Assembly (NCBI RefSeq): GCF_030913705.1
Contig: NZ_CP133190.1
Coordinates: forward strand, 1 to 64,000
Reading direction: 5' to 3'
DNA from: Anaerocolumna sp. MB42-C2
GTDB taxonomy: Bacteria; Bacillota; Clostridia; Lachnospirales; Lachnospiraceae
Length of the DNA stretch: 64,000 nt
Position 1 is the first letter of the stretch; the number at the start of each line of letters is the position of its first letter. Position numbers and translations under genes: made by a program. Shown here one piece after another: positions 56,684 through 64,000 of this stretch. Below the pieces are notes generated by a model. That model did no database searches. It saw nothing but the letters and a program-made list of their open reading frames with translations, and was not told where the DNA came from.

Positions 56684-56858
56684 ACTTAAAAGCAGTGAGA
56701 GGATTTTATCAGCTCGATAATTGTAAAAGAACTGATTAGATAAAATATTCATTATTTTGCATTTTGTATCCTTATGGGGGGCTTGTTGGCAGCTTTTGGA
56801 AGTGCTAGACTAATTTAAGATTGGAAATATAAAGATTAAAATATGGGAGGATATCAAA

Positions 56859-57385
56859 ATGGATAATGATAAACAATTATGGAATAAATGTGTTGAATTT
56901 CACGGACACATATGCGGAGGATTAACAATTGGCTACAAAGCGGCGTTGTATGCGATCCAATTATTGGATGTGGATTTTTCTGAAGATGAGGTGTTGTCTG
57001 TGTGACGGAAAATGATGCCTGTGGAGTAGATGCGATTCAAGTTATCTTAGGCTGCAGCGCAGGGAAAGGAAATCTCATATTTAGGATTAGAGGAAAACAG
57101 GCATATTCCTTTTACAACAGAAAAACAGGTAAATCTGTCAGAGTGGTTCTTAAAAGCATGCCAGATATGGTCAGGGAAGAAAGAGAGCGATACCTTATGA
57201 ATCATGAAACCTCCGAACTATTTGATGTAAAAGATACAACTTATACATTACCGGAAAGAGCAAGGATTTTTAAGTCTGTAAAATGTGAAAAATGCGGTGA
57301 GATGACAGCGGAAAGTATGATAAGACTGGAAGACGGCAAAAAGCTCTGTCTGGATTGTTACTCACCCTACAGCAGATCTATTTAA
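56859..57385 (+). pseudogene. FmdE-like protein, single-base frameshift
   Basis: Residues 1-47 (CVEFHGHICGGLTIGYKAA, then DFSEDEVLS) are the FmdE start with its HGHxC metal motif. A TGA follows at 57002, and the rest (VTENDACGVDAIQVILGCSAGKGNL to a zinc ribbon CEKCGEMTAESM and CLDCY) is in another frame. Restoring one base near 56998 gives ~175 residues. FmdE is linked to formylmethanofuran dehydrogenase and molybdopterin enzymes; clostridia carry it near Mo or metal transport genes. ATG follows GGGAGGATATCAAA. Confidence 0.82.
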
Positions 57386-57452
57386 CCATACAAGTAATTT
57401 TTCCGCTTATAAGCAAGCATAAGTGGCGGGTAGGGGGTTAACTTTTTTCAGT

Positions 57453-57535
57453 CAGATAGTAGGCTCCGATGGAAATGTCTGTGCGGCAGGTATAAAAATC
57501 GAGAGCAGCGCAGAAGACCCAGAATCTCTGATTTA
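57453..57535 (+). pseudogene. Unrecognised gene tail
   Basis: An open stretch (QIVGSDGNVCAAGIKIESS, then EDPESLI and stop) with no start. Possibly the end of the next gene of the FmdE group. Family not recognised. Confidence 0.25.
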
Positions 57536-57580
57536 ACGAATTAGAAGAAATGAAATATGCGTATGAGGTGTACATAAATA

Positions 57581-57775
57581 ATGAAACTGAATTTAGCTAA
57601 ATTAGTAACACTTATGTTAATAATCACCACACTTATTACAGGATGCGGTAATCGCACGTCCTCTGCCGATAATATAAATGATAAATCAGCTGCAACAAGA
57701 GTGATTACCGATGCTTCTGGAAGAGAAGTTGAAATACCGGAATTCTATGGTAGTCGTATTACTTTTGTCCGGACT
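57581..57775 (+). pseudogene. N-terminal stub of an Fe/cobalamin-type ABC binding lipoprotein
   Basis: MKLNLAKLVTLMLIITTLITGC is a lipoprotein signal with lipobox ITGC. RVITDASGREVEIPE is the start of a TroA/BtuF-type metal-chelate binding domain. It breaks off about 53 codons in, where the sequence turns into permease fragments. Confidence 0.7.
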
Positions 57776-57940
57776 TAAAAGTTTATCTCCGGAATCCCTG
57801 ATACTTGCCGGAGTTGCCTTAAGTTCGTTATTCAGCGGAGGTTCTGCCCTGCTTCAATATTTTGCAGCGGACGTACAGGTAGCTGCTGTTGTGTTTTGGA
57901 CATTTGGAGATATTGGCAGAACAAGTAAAATTGGTCTTTT
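57740..57940 (+). pseudogene. Internal fragment of a FecCD-type permease
   Basis: LSPESLILAGVALSSLFSGG, then ALLQYFAADVQVAAVVFW and FGDIGRTSK, matches the central part of FecCD permeases. Both ends are missing. It is joined directly to the binding-protein stub, so a deletion removed most of both genes. Confidence 0.7.
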
Positions 57941-57955
57941 GAAGAGGCTTGTGGT

Positions 57956-58105
57956 ATGTATATTAACCGTGCCAGGACATATAAGAACATAAACAAGGAT
58001 GAAGAAGAAAAGATGAAGCAATTTCTTAAGTCAAAACTGAAGGATGGTTTGATTGATGAAAGGGTAAATACTACGATTACAGCCTTATACTGGAGTAAAA
58101 AATAG
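57956..58105 (+). pseudogene. C-terminal tail, possibly a SAM-dependent methyltransferase
   Basis: MYINRARTYKNINKDEEEKM (start), then GLIDERVNTTITALYWSKK and a stop. This looks like a protein end of the class I methyltransferases encoded with FecCD transporters in Lachnospiraceae. Recognition is weak. Confidence 0.4.
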
Positions 58106-58131
58106 TTTACGCGATTGATGGTAACAAAGTT

Positions 58132-58166
58132 AAAAATGGCTTACTTCAAAGGGTAAGCCATTTTTT
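58132..58166 (+). terminator. Terminator after the fragment mosaic
   Basis: AAAATGGCTTAC / GTAAGCCATTTT stem with an 8-base loop, then TTCGG. Survives from the original operon. Confidence 0.8.
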
Positions 58167-58235
58167 CGGATATCATTTATTAATCTGCAAATCATATTAT
58201 GATATAGATGGAGGAAAATTCCAGCTCATAGTCTA

Positions 58236-58771
58236 TTAATTCAAGTCCTTTGCTTTTTCATAAAGAACTTCAACTTCATTTTTAGAGATTATTTTCGAAA
58301 GAATAAAAGCGATTATGATAATACCGGGAATATCAATTAAAAGTCTGGTTATAGCAAATCTACTTCCCAATGCAGCCGTTTCGAAAAGAAACATAGGAAT
58401 TTTGGTGTGGACCAGGCACCTATAAAAATTAAAATATTCATGAATTTTACACCTTTTTTCATAAATACTGCTGTAACAGGAAATGCACCGTACAGAGGTC
58501 CGGCAGCGGCTGATCCAATTAAGATGGCTAATAATACACCTTTAAGTCCGGAACCTTCTCCCATATATTTTACCATGGTTTCTCTTGGTACCCAGACGTC
58601 AAGCAGACCAAGTAAGATAAATATAGGCGGAATTACATGTAACATTTCTTTTATTGAATTTCCTGTAATAGTCAGAGCATTCAGCCCTATTTTGGGGATA
58701 AACAGGACAAGTATAACCATCATAACCAGTACAATTATAAAAACACGATATCTTTTTAACCATTTTTTCAT
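58236..58771 (-). pseudogene. UPF0718 (DUF318/ArsP-like) permease, frameshifted
   Basis: MKKWLKRYRVFIIVLVMMVI begins a four- to five-helix permease with GPLYGAFPVTAVFMKKGVKF and the typical FIGAWSTPK. At ~58408 one base is missing, and the natural continuation IPMFLFETAALGSRFAITRL to LYEKAKDLN and stop is in the next frame. Such permeases work as adjacent pairs; the stub of its partner precedes it. Its C-terminus matches the remnant at 39362. Confidence 0.78.
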
Positions 58772-58773
58772 TT

Positions 58774-58880
58774 CTAAATCACCACCAATCCAATTATGAT
58801 TGCAACGATAAAGGAAAAAATAAATGCCAGGATATTTCTGAAAATAGATATTTTTTTACCAAAATATTTGATTTCAACAG
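58774..58880 (-). pseudogene. C-terminal stub of the partner permease
   Basis: Minus strand reads VEIKYFGKKISIFRNILAFI, then FSFIVAIIIGLVVI and a stop two bases before the next ATG. This is the end of the first gene of a permease pair; its other parts are gone. Confidence 0.55.
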
Positions 58881-58885
58881 GTTTA

Positions 58886-59039
58886 CACAGACGCAACTTT
58901 CAAATGGGGTGTTAAATCAGGAAAAGAGCTCGAGAAACTCTGTGATGGCCTGTTGCTTATTGATGAAAAAAGCTTTAATTGCAAGATGAAAAAATTTTCT
59001 ATTAGAGGAAGACTATTTGCTGTTATTCCTGTGATATGA
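58886..59039 (+). pseudogene. Unrecognised C-terminal fragment
   Basis: Open codons DATFKWGVKSGKELEKLCDG, then LLIDEKSFNCKMKKFSIRG and a stop. No start or binding site. It abuts the truncated permease stub, marking a rearrangement joint where pstB would be expected. Confidence 0.3.
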
Positions 59040-59125
59040 AACTTTAATAATCGGATTGCCATTTTTTCGTTATAATGAAAGTAACAACAACTAATTTCTT
59101 TCTATTGCTGTCGAAGAGGGAAAGC

Positions 59126-59995
59126 TTATGGTCTATACATCATTTTATCCATTTTTCTGCTTAACATTCTCGCTATTATACTAAAGCTGAATACTAAAAG
59201 AATCAGAATTGCCGAAGAAATATTAGCTATCTGTACTGCATTAGGAGCCAGAGATTCTGTTCTGGAAGCCCAGATATGTAATGCCAGGGTTTCTCCCGGA
59301 CGGAATGGATTAATAGGGCAGTTTGGGGAAGTAATATCCCAATTAGACCAATTAATATCCGTACCCATACCTGCAGTATATAGAAGCGCAGCTGCTTCAC
59401 CAAAACCTCTTCCAGCTGCTAAAATTACTCCGGTAACGATTCGTGGAACACATGCCGGGAGCAACACACGGACAATTGTCTGCCAATATGTGGCCCCAGT
59501 GGCCAAGCTGCCTTCTTTATATGATTTTGGTAATGATTTAAGAGCATCTTCCGTAACTGTTGTTATTAAAGGAATGCTTAAAATTGACACTGCCAAAGCA
59601 CCAGCCATTAGATTCCACTTTGAACCGGTCATAACGATAAATACGAGATAACCGAATAAACCTACCACGATGGATGGCAGAGAAGAAAGTGTTTCAATAC
59701 AGATTCGTATAAAAGAGGTAGTTTTATTCTTTTTTGCATATTCTCCCATATAAATACCTGCAATTATACCAAAGGGAACACTAACTAATAAGGATAGAAA
59801 TACTAAATAAATTGTATTAAATAATTGATTTCCTATTCCTTTTTTATTAAAAGCCAAAAGCGAAAAGTCAAAATTTCGGAATCCTATCAATAAAATATAT
59901 ACTATAAATAATGCTAAAAAGAGAATAAAACAACTGGCACCTATTATGATTCCCGTAGTCATCATTTTATCTATTAACTTAGCTTTGTTATACAT
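59126..59995 (-). CDS. pstA: Phosphate ABC transporter permease PstA
   Basis: 289 residues from the ATG at 59993-59995, which overlaps the pstC stop; the longer open frame runs into pstC. Six membrane helices, with the PstA segments NKKGIGNQLFNTIY, SSLPSIVVGLFGYLVF and PRIVTGVILAAGRGFGEAAALL. Forms the phosphate channel with PstC. The expected next gene, pstB, is absent. Confidence 0.92.
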   Translation of the reverse strand: MYNKAKLIDKMMTTGIIIGASCFILFLALFIVYILLIGFRNFDFSLLAFNKKGIGNQLFNTIYLVFLSLLVSVPFGIIAGIYMGEYAKKNKTTSFIRICIETLSSLPSIVVGLFGYLVFIVMTGSKWNLMAGALAVSILSIPLITTVTEDALKSLPKSYKEGSLATGATYWQTIVRVLLPACVPRIVTGVILAAGRGFGEAAALLYTAGMGTDINWSNWDITSPNCPINPFRPGETLALHIWASRTESLAPNAVQIANISSAILILLVFSFSIIARMLSRKMDKMMYRP

Positions 59996-60899
59996 TTCTT
60001 TCAATTTTTTTGGTTCCTTTCCGCGAGATAAAATGTACAAAGAATATAAAAATAAGTGAAATAATAAATAAGAGTAAAGCCATTGTCCATAATGCCGTAT
60101 TATATTCCCCACCTTCCGCAGCTCCACCCATGTCCGATGCAATGGCAACTGTCAAATTTGAAGTGGGGGAAAGTATATTTTTTGGAAAGGCACGCATTTT
60201 ACCAATTACCATGGCTACTGCCAATGCTTCACCAAAAGCACGAGCAAGTCCCAATATAATACCTGTCAATATTCCTGATTTGGCTGAAGGAAGTATAACA
60301 TGGCAGATGGTTTGCCAGCGGGTAGAGCCCAATCCATAAGCTGCTTGTTTATATTCATTTGGAACACTGGCGATGGCATCCGATGCAACTCCGGTTATAG
60401 AGGGGAATATCATTACTGCTAACACAATTCCGGCTGCCAATACAGAAAATCCAAGTGGCGCTTTTAAATACTTTTGAATAAATGGAACCAGGACAGTAAG
60501 ACCGATCCAGCCATAAATAACCGAAGGAATTCCTACAAAGATTTCTACAGCAGACCGAAATAAGCTTCCTACTTTTTTTGGTGCAATTTCTGTAAGAAAG
60601 ATAGCGGAAGCCAGACAAAAAGGAGTTACAATTACTAAAGCAAGTAAGCAGGTACTTATAGAGCCAAATATATAAATAGCAGCACCTACTTTACCTCCGC
60701 CTTGAAAATCATCAGCGGGTGTCCAAGCTTGTGAAAATAGAAACTCTGTCACGCTATGATGATATTTGGTAAAGGTACCAATTCCTCTATAAAATAAAAA
60801 AGCACCAATGGAGAGAGTAAGTATAATCATTAAAAATCCACATGCTGTTACAATACTTCTTCCTAAATATTCTTTTTTAAACATAGTATACTTGAACAA
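59988..60899 (-). CDS. pstC: Phosphate ABC transporter permease PstC
   Basis: 303 residues with six helices. Typical segments: FLFSQAWTPADDFQGGG, GIPSVIYGWIGLTVLVPF, GLGSTRWQTICHVILPSAKSG, GLARAFGEALAVAMVIG. A TTG start at 60899 is supported by GGAGG nine bases upstream; the ATG at 60884 is 24 bases from it. Follows pstS and overlaps pstA. Confidence 0.93.
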   Translation of the reverse strand: MFKYTMFKKEYLGRSIVTACGFLMIILTLSIGAFLFYRGIGTFTKYHHSVTEFLFSQAWTPADDFQGGGKVGAAIYIFGSISTCLLALVIVTPFCLASAIFLTEIAPKKVGSLFRSAVEIFVGIPSVIYGWIGLTVLVPFIQKYLKAPLGFSVLAAGIVLAVMIFPSITGVASDAIASVPNEYKQAAYGLGSTRWQTICHVILPSAKSGILTGIILGLARAFGEALAVAMVIGKMRAFPKNILSPTSNLTVAIASDMGGAAEGGEYNTALWTMALLLFIISLIFIFFVHFISRKGTKKIERNV

Positions 60900-61015
60900 T
60901 GAAGTATTCCTCCTTGCAAAAGAAACTGCTGCAATGAATACTAAAACAGCTGAAAATTGTTTTTACGTATCATCCTTGCATCAGTTCCTTTCAATTCTTA
61001 TAAATGATGTTCCCT

Positions 61016-62005
61016 TTATCTGGTCACTGTCATTTTTGAAGCAGTATTATAACCAAGAGATTCCATAACCTGACCATATTCATCTGACATTATATAATCG
61101 ATAAAAGCTTTTACAGCACCAGCAGCTTCACCTTTTGTATACATATGCTCATATCCCCAAACAGGATAACTTCCATTGTATGTATTTTCCAGTGTTGGCT
61201 CAACCTTATCAATGGCCATTGTACTTACGGTATCATTATTAACCAAATATGATAATGCGACATAACCGATAGCACCTTTCTGGTTAGCAACGGTTTGTAA
61301 TAAGGTACCGGAGTCATCTGTTTCCAAAGAGGCATTAGATGCTTCTTCATTGTTATCTAAAGCATATTCTTTAAATAATGCACGAGTTCCGGAAGTAGTA
61401 GGACGGGTGACTAATACAATCGGTTCATTGGGACCGCCGACATCTTTCCAATTAGTGGTTTTTGCAGTAAATATATCAATTAATTGTTGTTTCGTTAAAC
61501 TTTTTACTGTTTCGGCTACATCTTTATTAACAATAGGTGCCATAGTGATTACACAAACTTTATGGTCAACCAAATCCTTAGCCTGATCAGCTTCTAATTT
61601 ACTTTCAGCTTCAACATCAGAATTTCCGATATCTACACTGCCTTCTGCTACTTGTTTTAATCCCATACCGGAACCGCCGGCACTTAAAGTAATGGAAACA
61701 TCAGGGTTCTTTTCCTGAAATTTATCAGCTGCATCTTGAGCCAAAGGTAATAATGCTGAAGAACCGGAGCCTGTAATACTGCCGCTTACGCTTTCCTGTG
61801 TCGCTGCGTCTGTTGGAGCAGTAGTCTGTGTATCAGTTGATTGAACTTCTTCTGTAGGCTGGGGTGTATCCGTAGGCTGATCGGACCCAGTTTCGCTTTG
61901 AACATTACCGCTTCCTGTTTCTGTGTTTGAATTCTTCGAACAACCTGCCATGCTAATTGCTAATACGGATATTGTTACTAATGCAATCAATTTTTTTAAT
62001 TTCAT
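61016..62005 (-). CDS. pstS: Phosphate-binding lipoprotein PstS
   Basis: 329 residues. Lipoprotein signal with lipobox SMAGC, a Thr/Gln/Ser-rich linker to ~75, then a PstS fold (GSITGSGSSALLPLAQ, AGGSGMGLKQVAEGSVDIGNS in part, TRPTTSGTRALFKEY). The serines and threonines of GSG and TSGT contact phosphate. GGAGGAAAGAATT precedes the ATG. A Pho-box-like repeat lies ~90 bases upstream. Confidence 0.95.
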   Translation of the reverse strand: MKLKKLIALVTISVLAISMAGCSKNSNTETGSGNVQSETGSDQPTDTPQPTEEVQSTDTQTTAPTDAATQESVSGSITGSGSSALLPLAQDAADKFQEKNPDVSITLSAGGSGMGLKQVAEGSVDIGNSDVEAESKLEADQAKDLVDHKVCVITMAPIVNKDVAETVKSLTKQQLIDIFTAKTTNWKDVGGPNEPIVLVTRPTTSGTRALFKEYALDNNEEASNASLETDDSGTLLQTVANQKGAIGYVALSYLVNNDTVSTMAIDKVEPTLENTYNGSYPVWGYEHMYTKGEAAGAVKAFIDYIMSDEYGQVMESLGYNTASKMTVTR

Positions 62006-62092
62006 AATTCTTTCCTCCTATATAATAATTAGGTAGTTTTTCTACCCAAGGAGGAATTATAGGACTAAATTGTAAATTTAAAATTATGCTTT

Positions 62093-62119
62093 TGTTAATT
62101 TATGTAATACTAATGTAAA
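62093..62119 (-). promoter_or_regulatory. Pho-box-like repeats before pstS
   Basis: Minus strand reads TTACATTAGTATTACAT followed by AAATTAACA: TTACAT, TTACAT 11 bases later, and TTAACA 9 bases later. PhoP boxes in Firmicutes are TTAACA-like direct repeats at 11-base spacing. This would place the pst genes under phosphate control. Confidence 0.5.
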
Positions 62120-62256
62120 TATAAATTAAGGTTATATATAATTTTTTCAATCAATAACTAAAATGAAAAATTATATTTACCAATTTCAAAGTTGGTAAAA
62201 TAAAAAAGAAAAAAAGGAATAAATCGCATAAATTCAGTATTCTTGTACAAAAGGTA

Positions 62257-62311
62257 GCAAAACAAATGGGAATGTAATAAAAGCTGAAAGGCAACTTCAT
62301 CGTAGGAAGCT
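62257..62311 (+). repeat. Direct repeat copy 2 (tsf 3' end)
   Basis: Exact 55-base copy of 28747-28801, including the codons AKQMGM and the tsf stop. Upstream, the frame still reads ILVQKV before the repeat, so a few extra tsf-like codons are present in altered form. No tsf body precedes it. Confidence 0.9.
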
Positions 62312-62403
62312 GCAAAGCAGATGGGAAGTATTTAGGCTTTCTAACTAGGTAGGAAATGAAGCATTTGAATACACGAGAGTATTAGAATATTAAAAGTTAA
62401 ATA

Positions 62404-62438
62404 AACCGTAGCCTTATCTTTTAGGGTTACGGTTTTTT
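62404..62438 (+). terminator. Terminator downstream of the tsf-tail copy
   Basis: AACCGTAGCC / GGGTTACGGTT stem (one mismatch), loop TTATCTTTTA, then TTTTTT. Confidence 0.75.
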
Positions 62439-62635
62439 ATATTTATAGCTACAATAATCTGATTATCCTTGTAATTTAAACCAAGCTACTCATAGTTCAA
62501 GTAAATGAAAGCATAACATATTTTGGTAGAAGAATGGATAATAATGGGGTATAATAATATAAAAGTAGCTCTACATATTAACAAACAATAAAATATCATT
62601 ATAAGATAAAGCGCAAGTTAAAGTAATTAATTGAT

Positions 62636-62893
62636 GTGCTAGATATTAAATTTCAAAAAGCCTTTACTACTTTTTCTGATATAGCTTCTTCATTGCCTCA
62701 AGAATTGTTAAATTTGTTAGCTGTTATTATTTCCTTAGTAGCAATGTTAACAGTAATTCGTAAAGAATATTACCTTGTTTTTTCTATTGCGGATGTTTTG
62801 GAGCAATACAAGTTTAAAAATAGAACATTATCTATATTAAATCTAATGATTATCGTAAAAATATTTGATATTGCTAAGGACTGTATGATTTAA
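62636..62893 (+). CDS. Doubtful small membrane ORF (85 aa)
   Basis: GTG-started ORF with one hydrophobic stretch (LLNLLAVIISLVAMLTVI). There is no clear binding site and no family was recognised. The rest of 62439-63152 shows no other gene. Confidence 0.2.
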   Translation: MLDIKFQKAFTTFSDIASSLPQELLNLLAVIISLVAMLTVIRKEYYLVFSIADVLEQYKFKNRTLSILNLMIIVKIFDIAKDCMI

Positions 62894-63152
62894 CCAACCA
62901 TATAACGCTGCTTTTTTGATGTATTTACTTCCGAAGTGGACGACCATGGAATTGATTTTGTAGTAAGGGGAAAGAAGAGCTATTGATTTGATACTGTTTC
63001 AAAGGGCGAAAATGCTTTTATAAAAACGTAGTGTAAAACAGAAATTTTTAGAGAAGGTGAAATCGTGAAGATTTTTTTATGTATGCATCCCAAGAATCGC
63101 TTATCCTCTGTGCAACTATGAAATTAATATTGTACAGAGGAGTGTATATTAA

Positions 63153-63968
63153 ATGAATAGATTAAATAAACCAGTTATTACGCGTGAAACAATTAAAGAA
63201 ATGGAAGATATGTCATTCTTTATCCATGCTAAGATTTTTAATGTCTTATTAATTGTTGCACAAAAACAGACGAATTGTTTTGTACTAAAATCAAGTGAGG
63301 GTCTCATAGTAATAGATGCCATTTGGCCGGCAAAAGAAGCTTTTGAGGCAATAGTTGATGCAATCAAAGATGTAGGGTGGAACCCTGACACAATAAAAGT
63401 ACTAGTTTTAACACATGGACATGTTGACCATACAGGATGTGGGAGATGGTTTGTTGAAAAATATAATGTTACCACATATCTTTCGAAAGCAGATGATAAT
63501 TTTTGGAGAGAGCATCCTACAAAACCTGATAGACCGGAAACGTGGAAAGATTATAAAATCGATGTTTATATTCATGATGGTGATACCATTACATTAGGCG
63601 ATAAAACAATATATGTCTACGAAACGCCTGGTCATACTCCGGGAGGATTAAGTTACATATTTCCAGTAAAGGAAGATAATGAAATACATATGGCAGCATT
63701 ATGGGGAGGTACAACACCACCGTGGACAAAGTATGAAGTGGAGCAATATGTCAAGTCATTAGATTATTTTATCAATGTAGCTGTATGTAAAAAAGTAGAT
63801 GTTGCTTTGAGTAATCATATAGCTGTGGATAATGGCTTGGAAAGAATTATGTATTCAAAAGCAAGAATGGACTATATGCCCAATATTTATATTATCGGGC
63901 AGGATGGATTTTATAATTTTTGTCAGGTATTTCGTACACTGAGTTATGAGATGCTGGAAAAATTATGA
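63153..63968 (+). CDS. Metallo-beta-lactamase-fold hydrolase
   Basis: 271 residues, complete. Metal motif LTHGHVDHTGCG (HxHxDH), then ETPGHTPGGLSYIFPV with another ligand, and a late SNHIAVDNG. It belongs to the general MBL hydrolase group; substrate unknown. A GAGGAGTGTATATTAA binding site precedes the ATG. The remaining 32 bases of the window show no new gene. Confidence 0.85.
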   Translation: MNRLNKPVITRETIKEMEDMSFFIHAKIFNVLLIVAQKQTNCFVLKSSEGLIVIDAIWPAKEAFEAIVDAIKDVGWNPDTIKVLVLTHGHVDHTGCGRWFVEKYNVTTYLSKADDNFWREHPTKPDRPETWKDYKIDVYIHDGDTITLGDKTIYVYETPGHTPGGLSYIFPVKEDNEIHMAALWGGTTPPWTKYEVEQYVKSLDYFINVAVCKKVDVALSNHIAVDNGLERIMYSKARMDYMPNIYIIGQDGFYNFCQVFRTLSYEMLEKL

Positions 63969-64000
63969 GAAAAGCACGCCTATGAACTTCAGTTTGCCAA

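Overview
The window is low-GC DNA with Gram-positive gene order: strong AGGAGG-type ribosome binding sites, TTGACA-17-TATAAT promoters, pta-ackA-yceD-rpmF, ruvAB-zapA-U32 peptidase, rpsB-tsf, an agr locus and a LysM/GH18 spore-type protein. This fits an anaerobic, spore-forming clostridium of the Lachnospiraceae type. The family-level placement is inferred from gene content and protein style, not from a marker search. No tRNA, rRNA, CRISPR array or phage was seen.

Region 1 (1-5 kb) is an agr quorum-sensing locus: a LytTR regulator cut by the window start, an AgrC-like kinase, an IS30-family insertion with an 11-bp direct repeat, then AgrB and a 48-residue AgrD precursor. agrB and agrD each have their own promoter, preceded by the same pair of direct repeats at the same spacing. 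Region 2 (5-28.8 kb) is mostly intact housekeeping: HD-GYP phosphodiesterase, pta-ackA, yceD-rpmF, a YprB-like nuclease, a cardiolipin synthase fused to a CmpB-like membrane domain, ruvAB, zapA, a U32 peptidase, an FtsW/PBP pair, a NUDIX protein, a two-component/ABC exporter module, and rpsB-tsf.

Region 3 (28.8-62.3 kb) is accessory and decaying. It is bounded by an exact 55-bp direct repeat of the tsf 3' end. It holds a MarR/SDR pair, a tail-to-tail chimera of a truncated MFS gene and a GH18 gene, a cupin, a rhodanese lipoprotein, a molybdate-type ABC transporter, a broken DUF364 gene, a copper P-type ATPase with an in-frame stop, LysR/YeiH, and an orange-protein (ORP)-like cluster (two NifX-family proteins, two MinD/ferredoxin ATPases, Fur, a metallo-beta-lactamase-fold protein, two DUF134 regulators, a broken SCIFF maturase, a frameshifted IscU, a flavin reductase and Mrp). 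Then come thrS, a frameshifted FmdE, a mosaic of FecCD-transporter and methyltransferase fragments, permease remnants, and pstSCA without pstB. At least ten genes here are broken.

The most interesting signal is a palindrome of the form RGCATATGMT. It sits 6-8 bases after the -10 box of the promoters of copA, the C_GCAxxG_C_C gene, the first NifX-family gene and the SCIFF maturase, and it is also present upstream of modA. Two DUF134 DNA-binding proteins are encoded beside these genes. Desulfovibrio orange protein carries a Mo-Cu cluster, so a shared site in front of a molybdate importer, a copper ATPase and ORP-like genes suggests one Mo/Cu/Fe-S regulon. That link is an inference.
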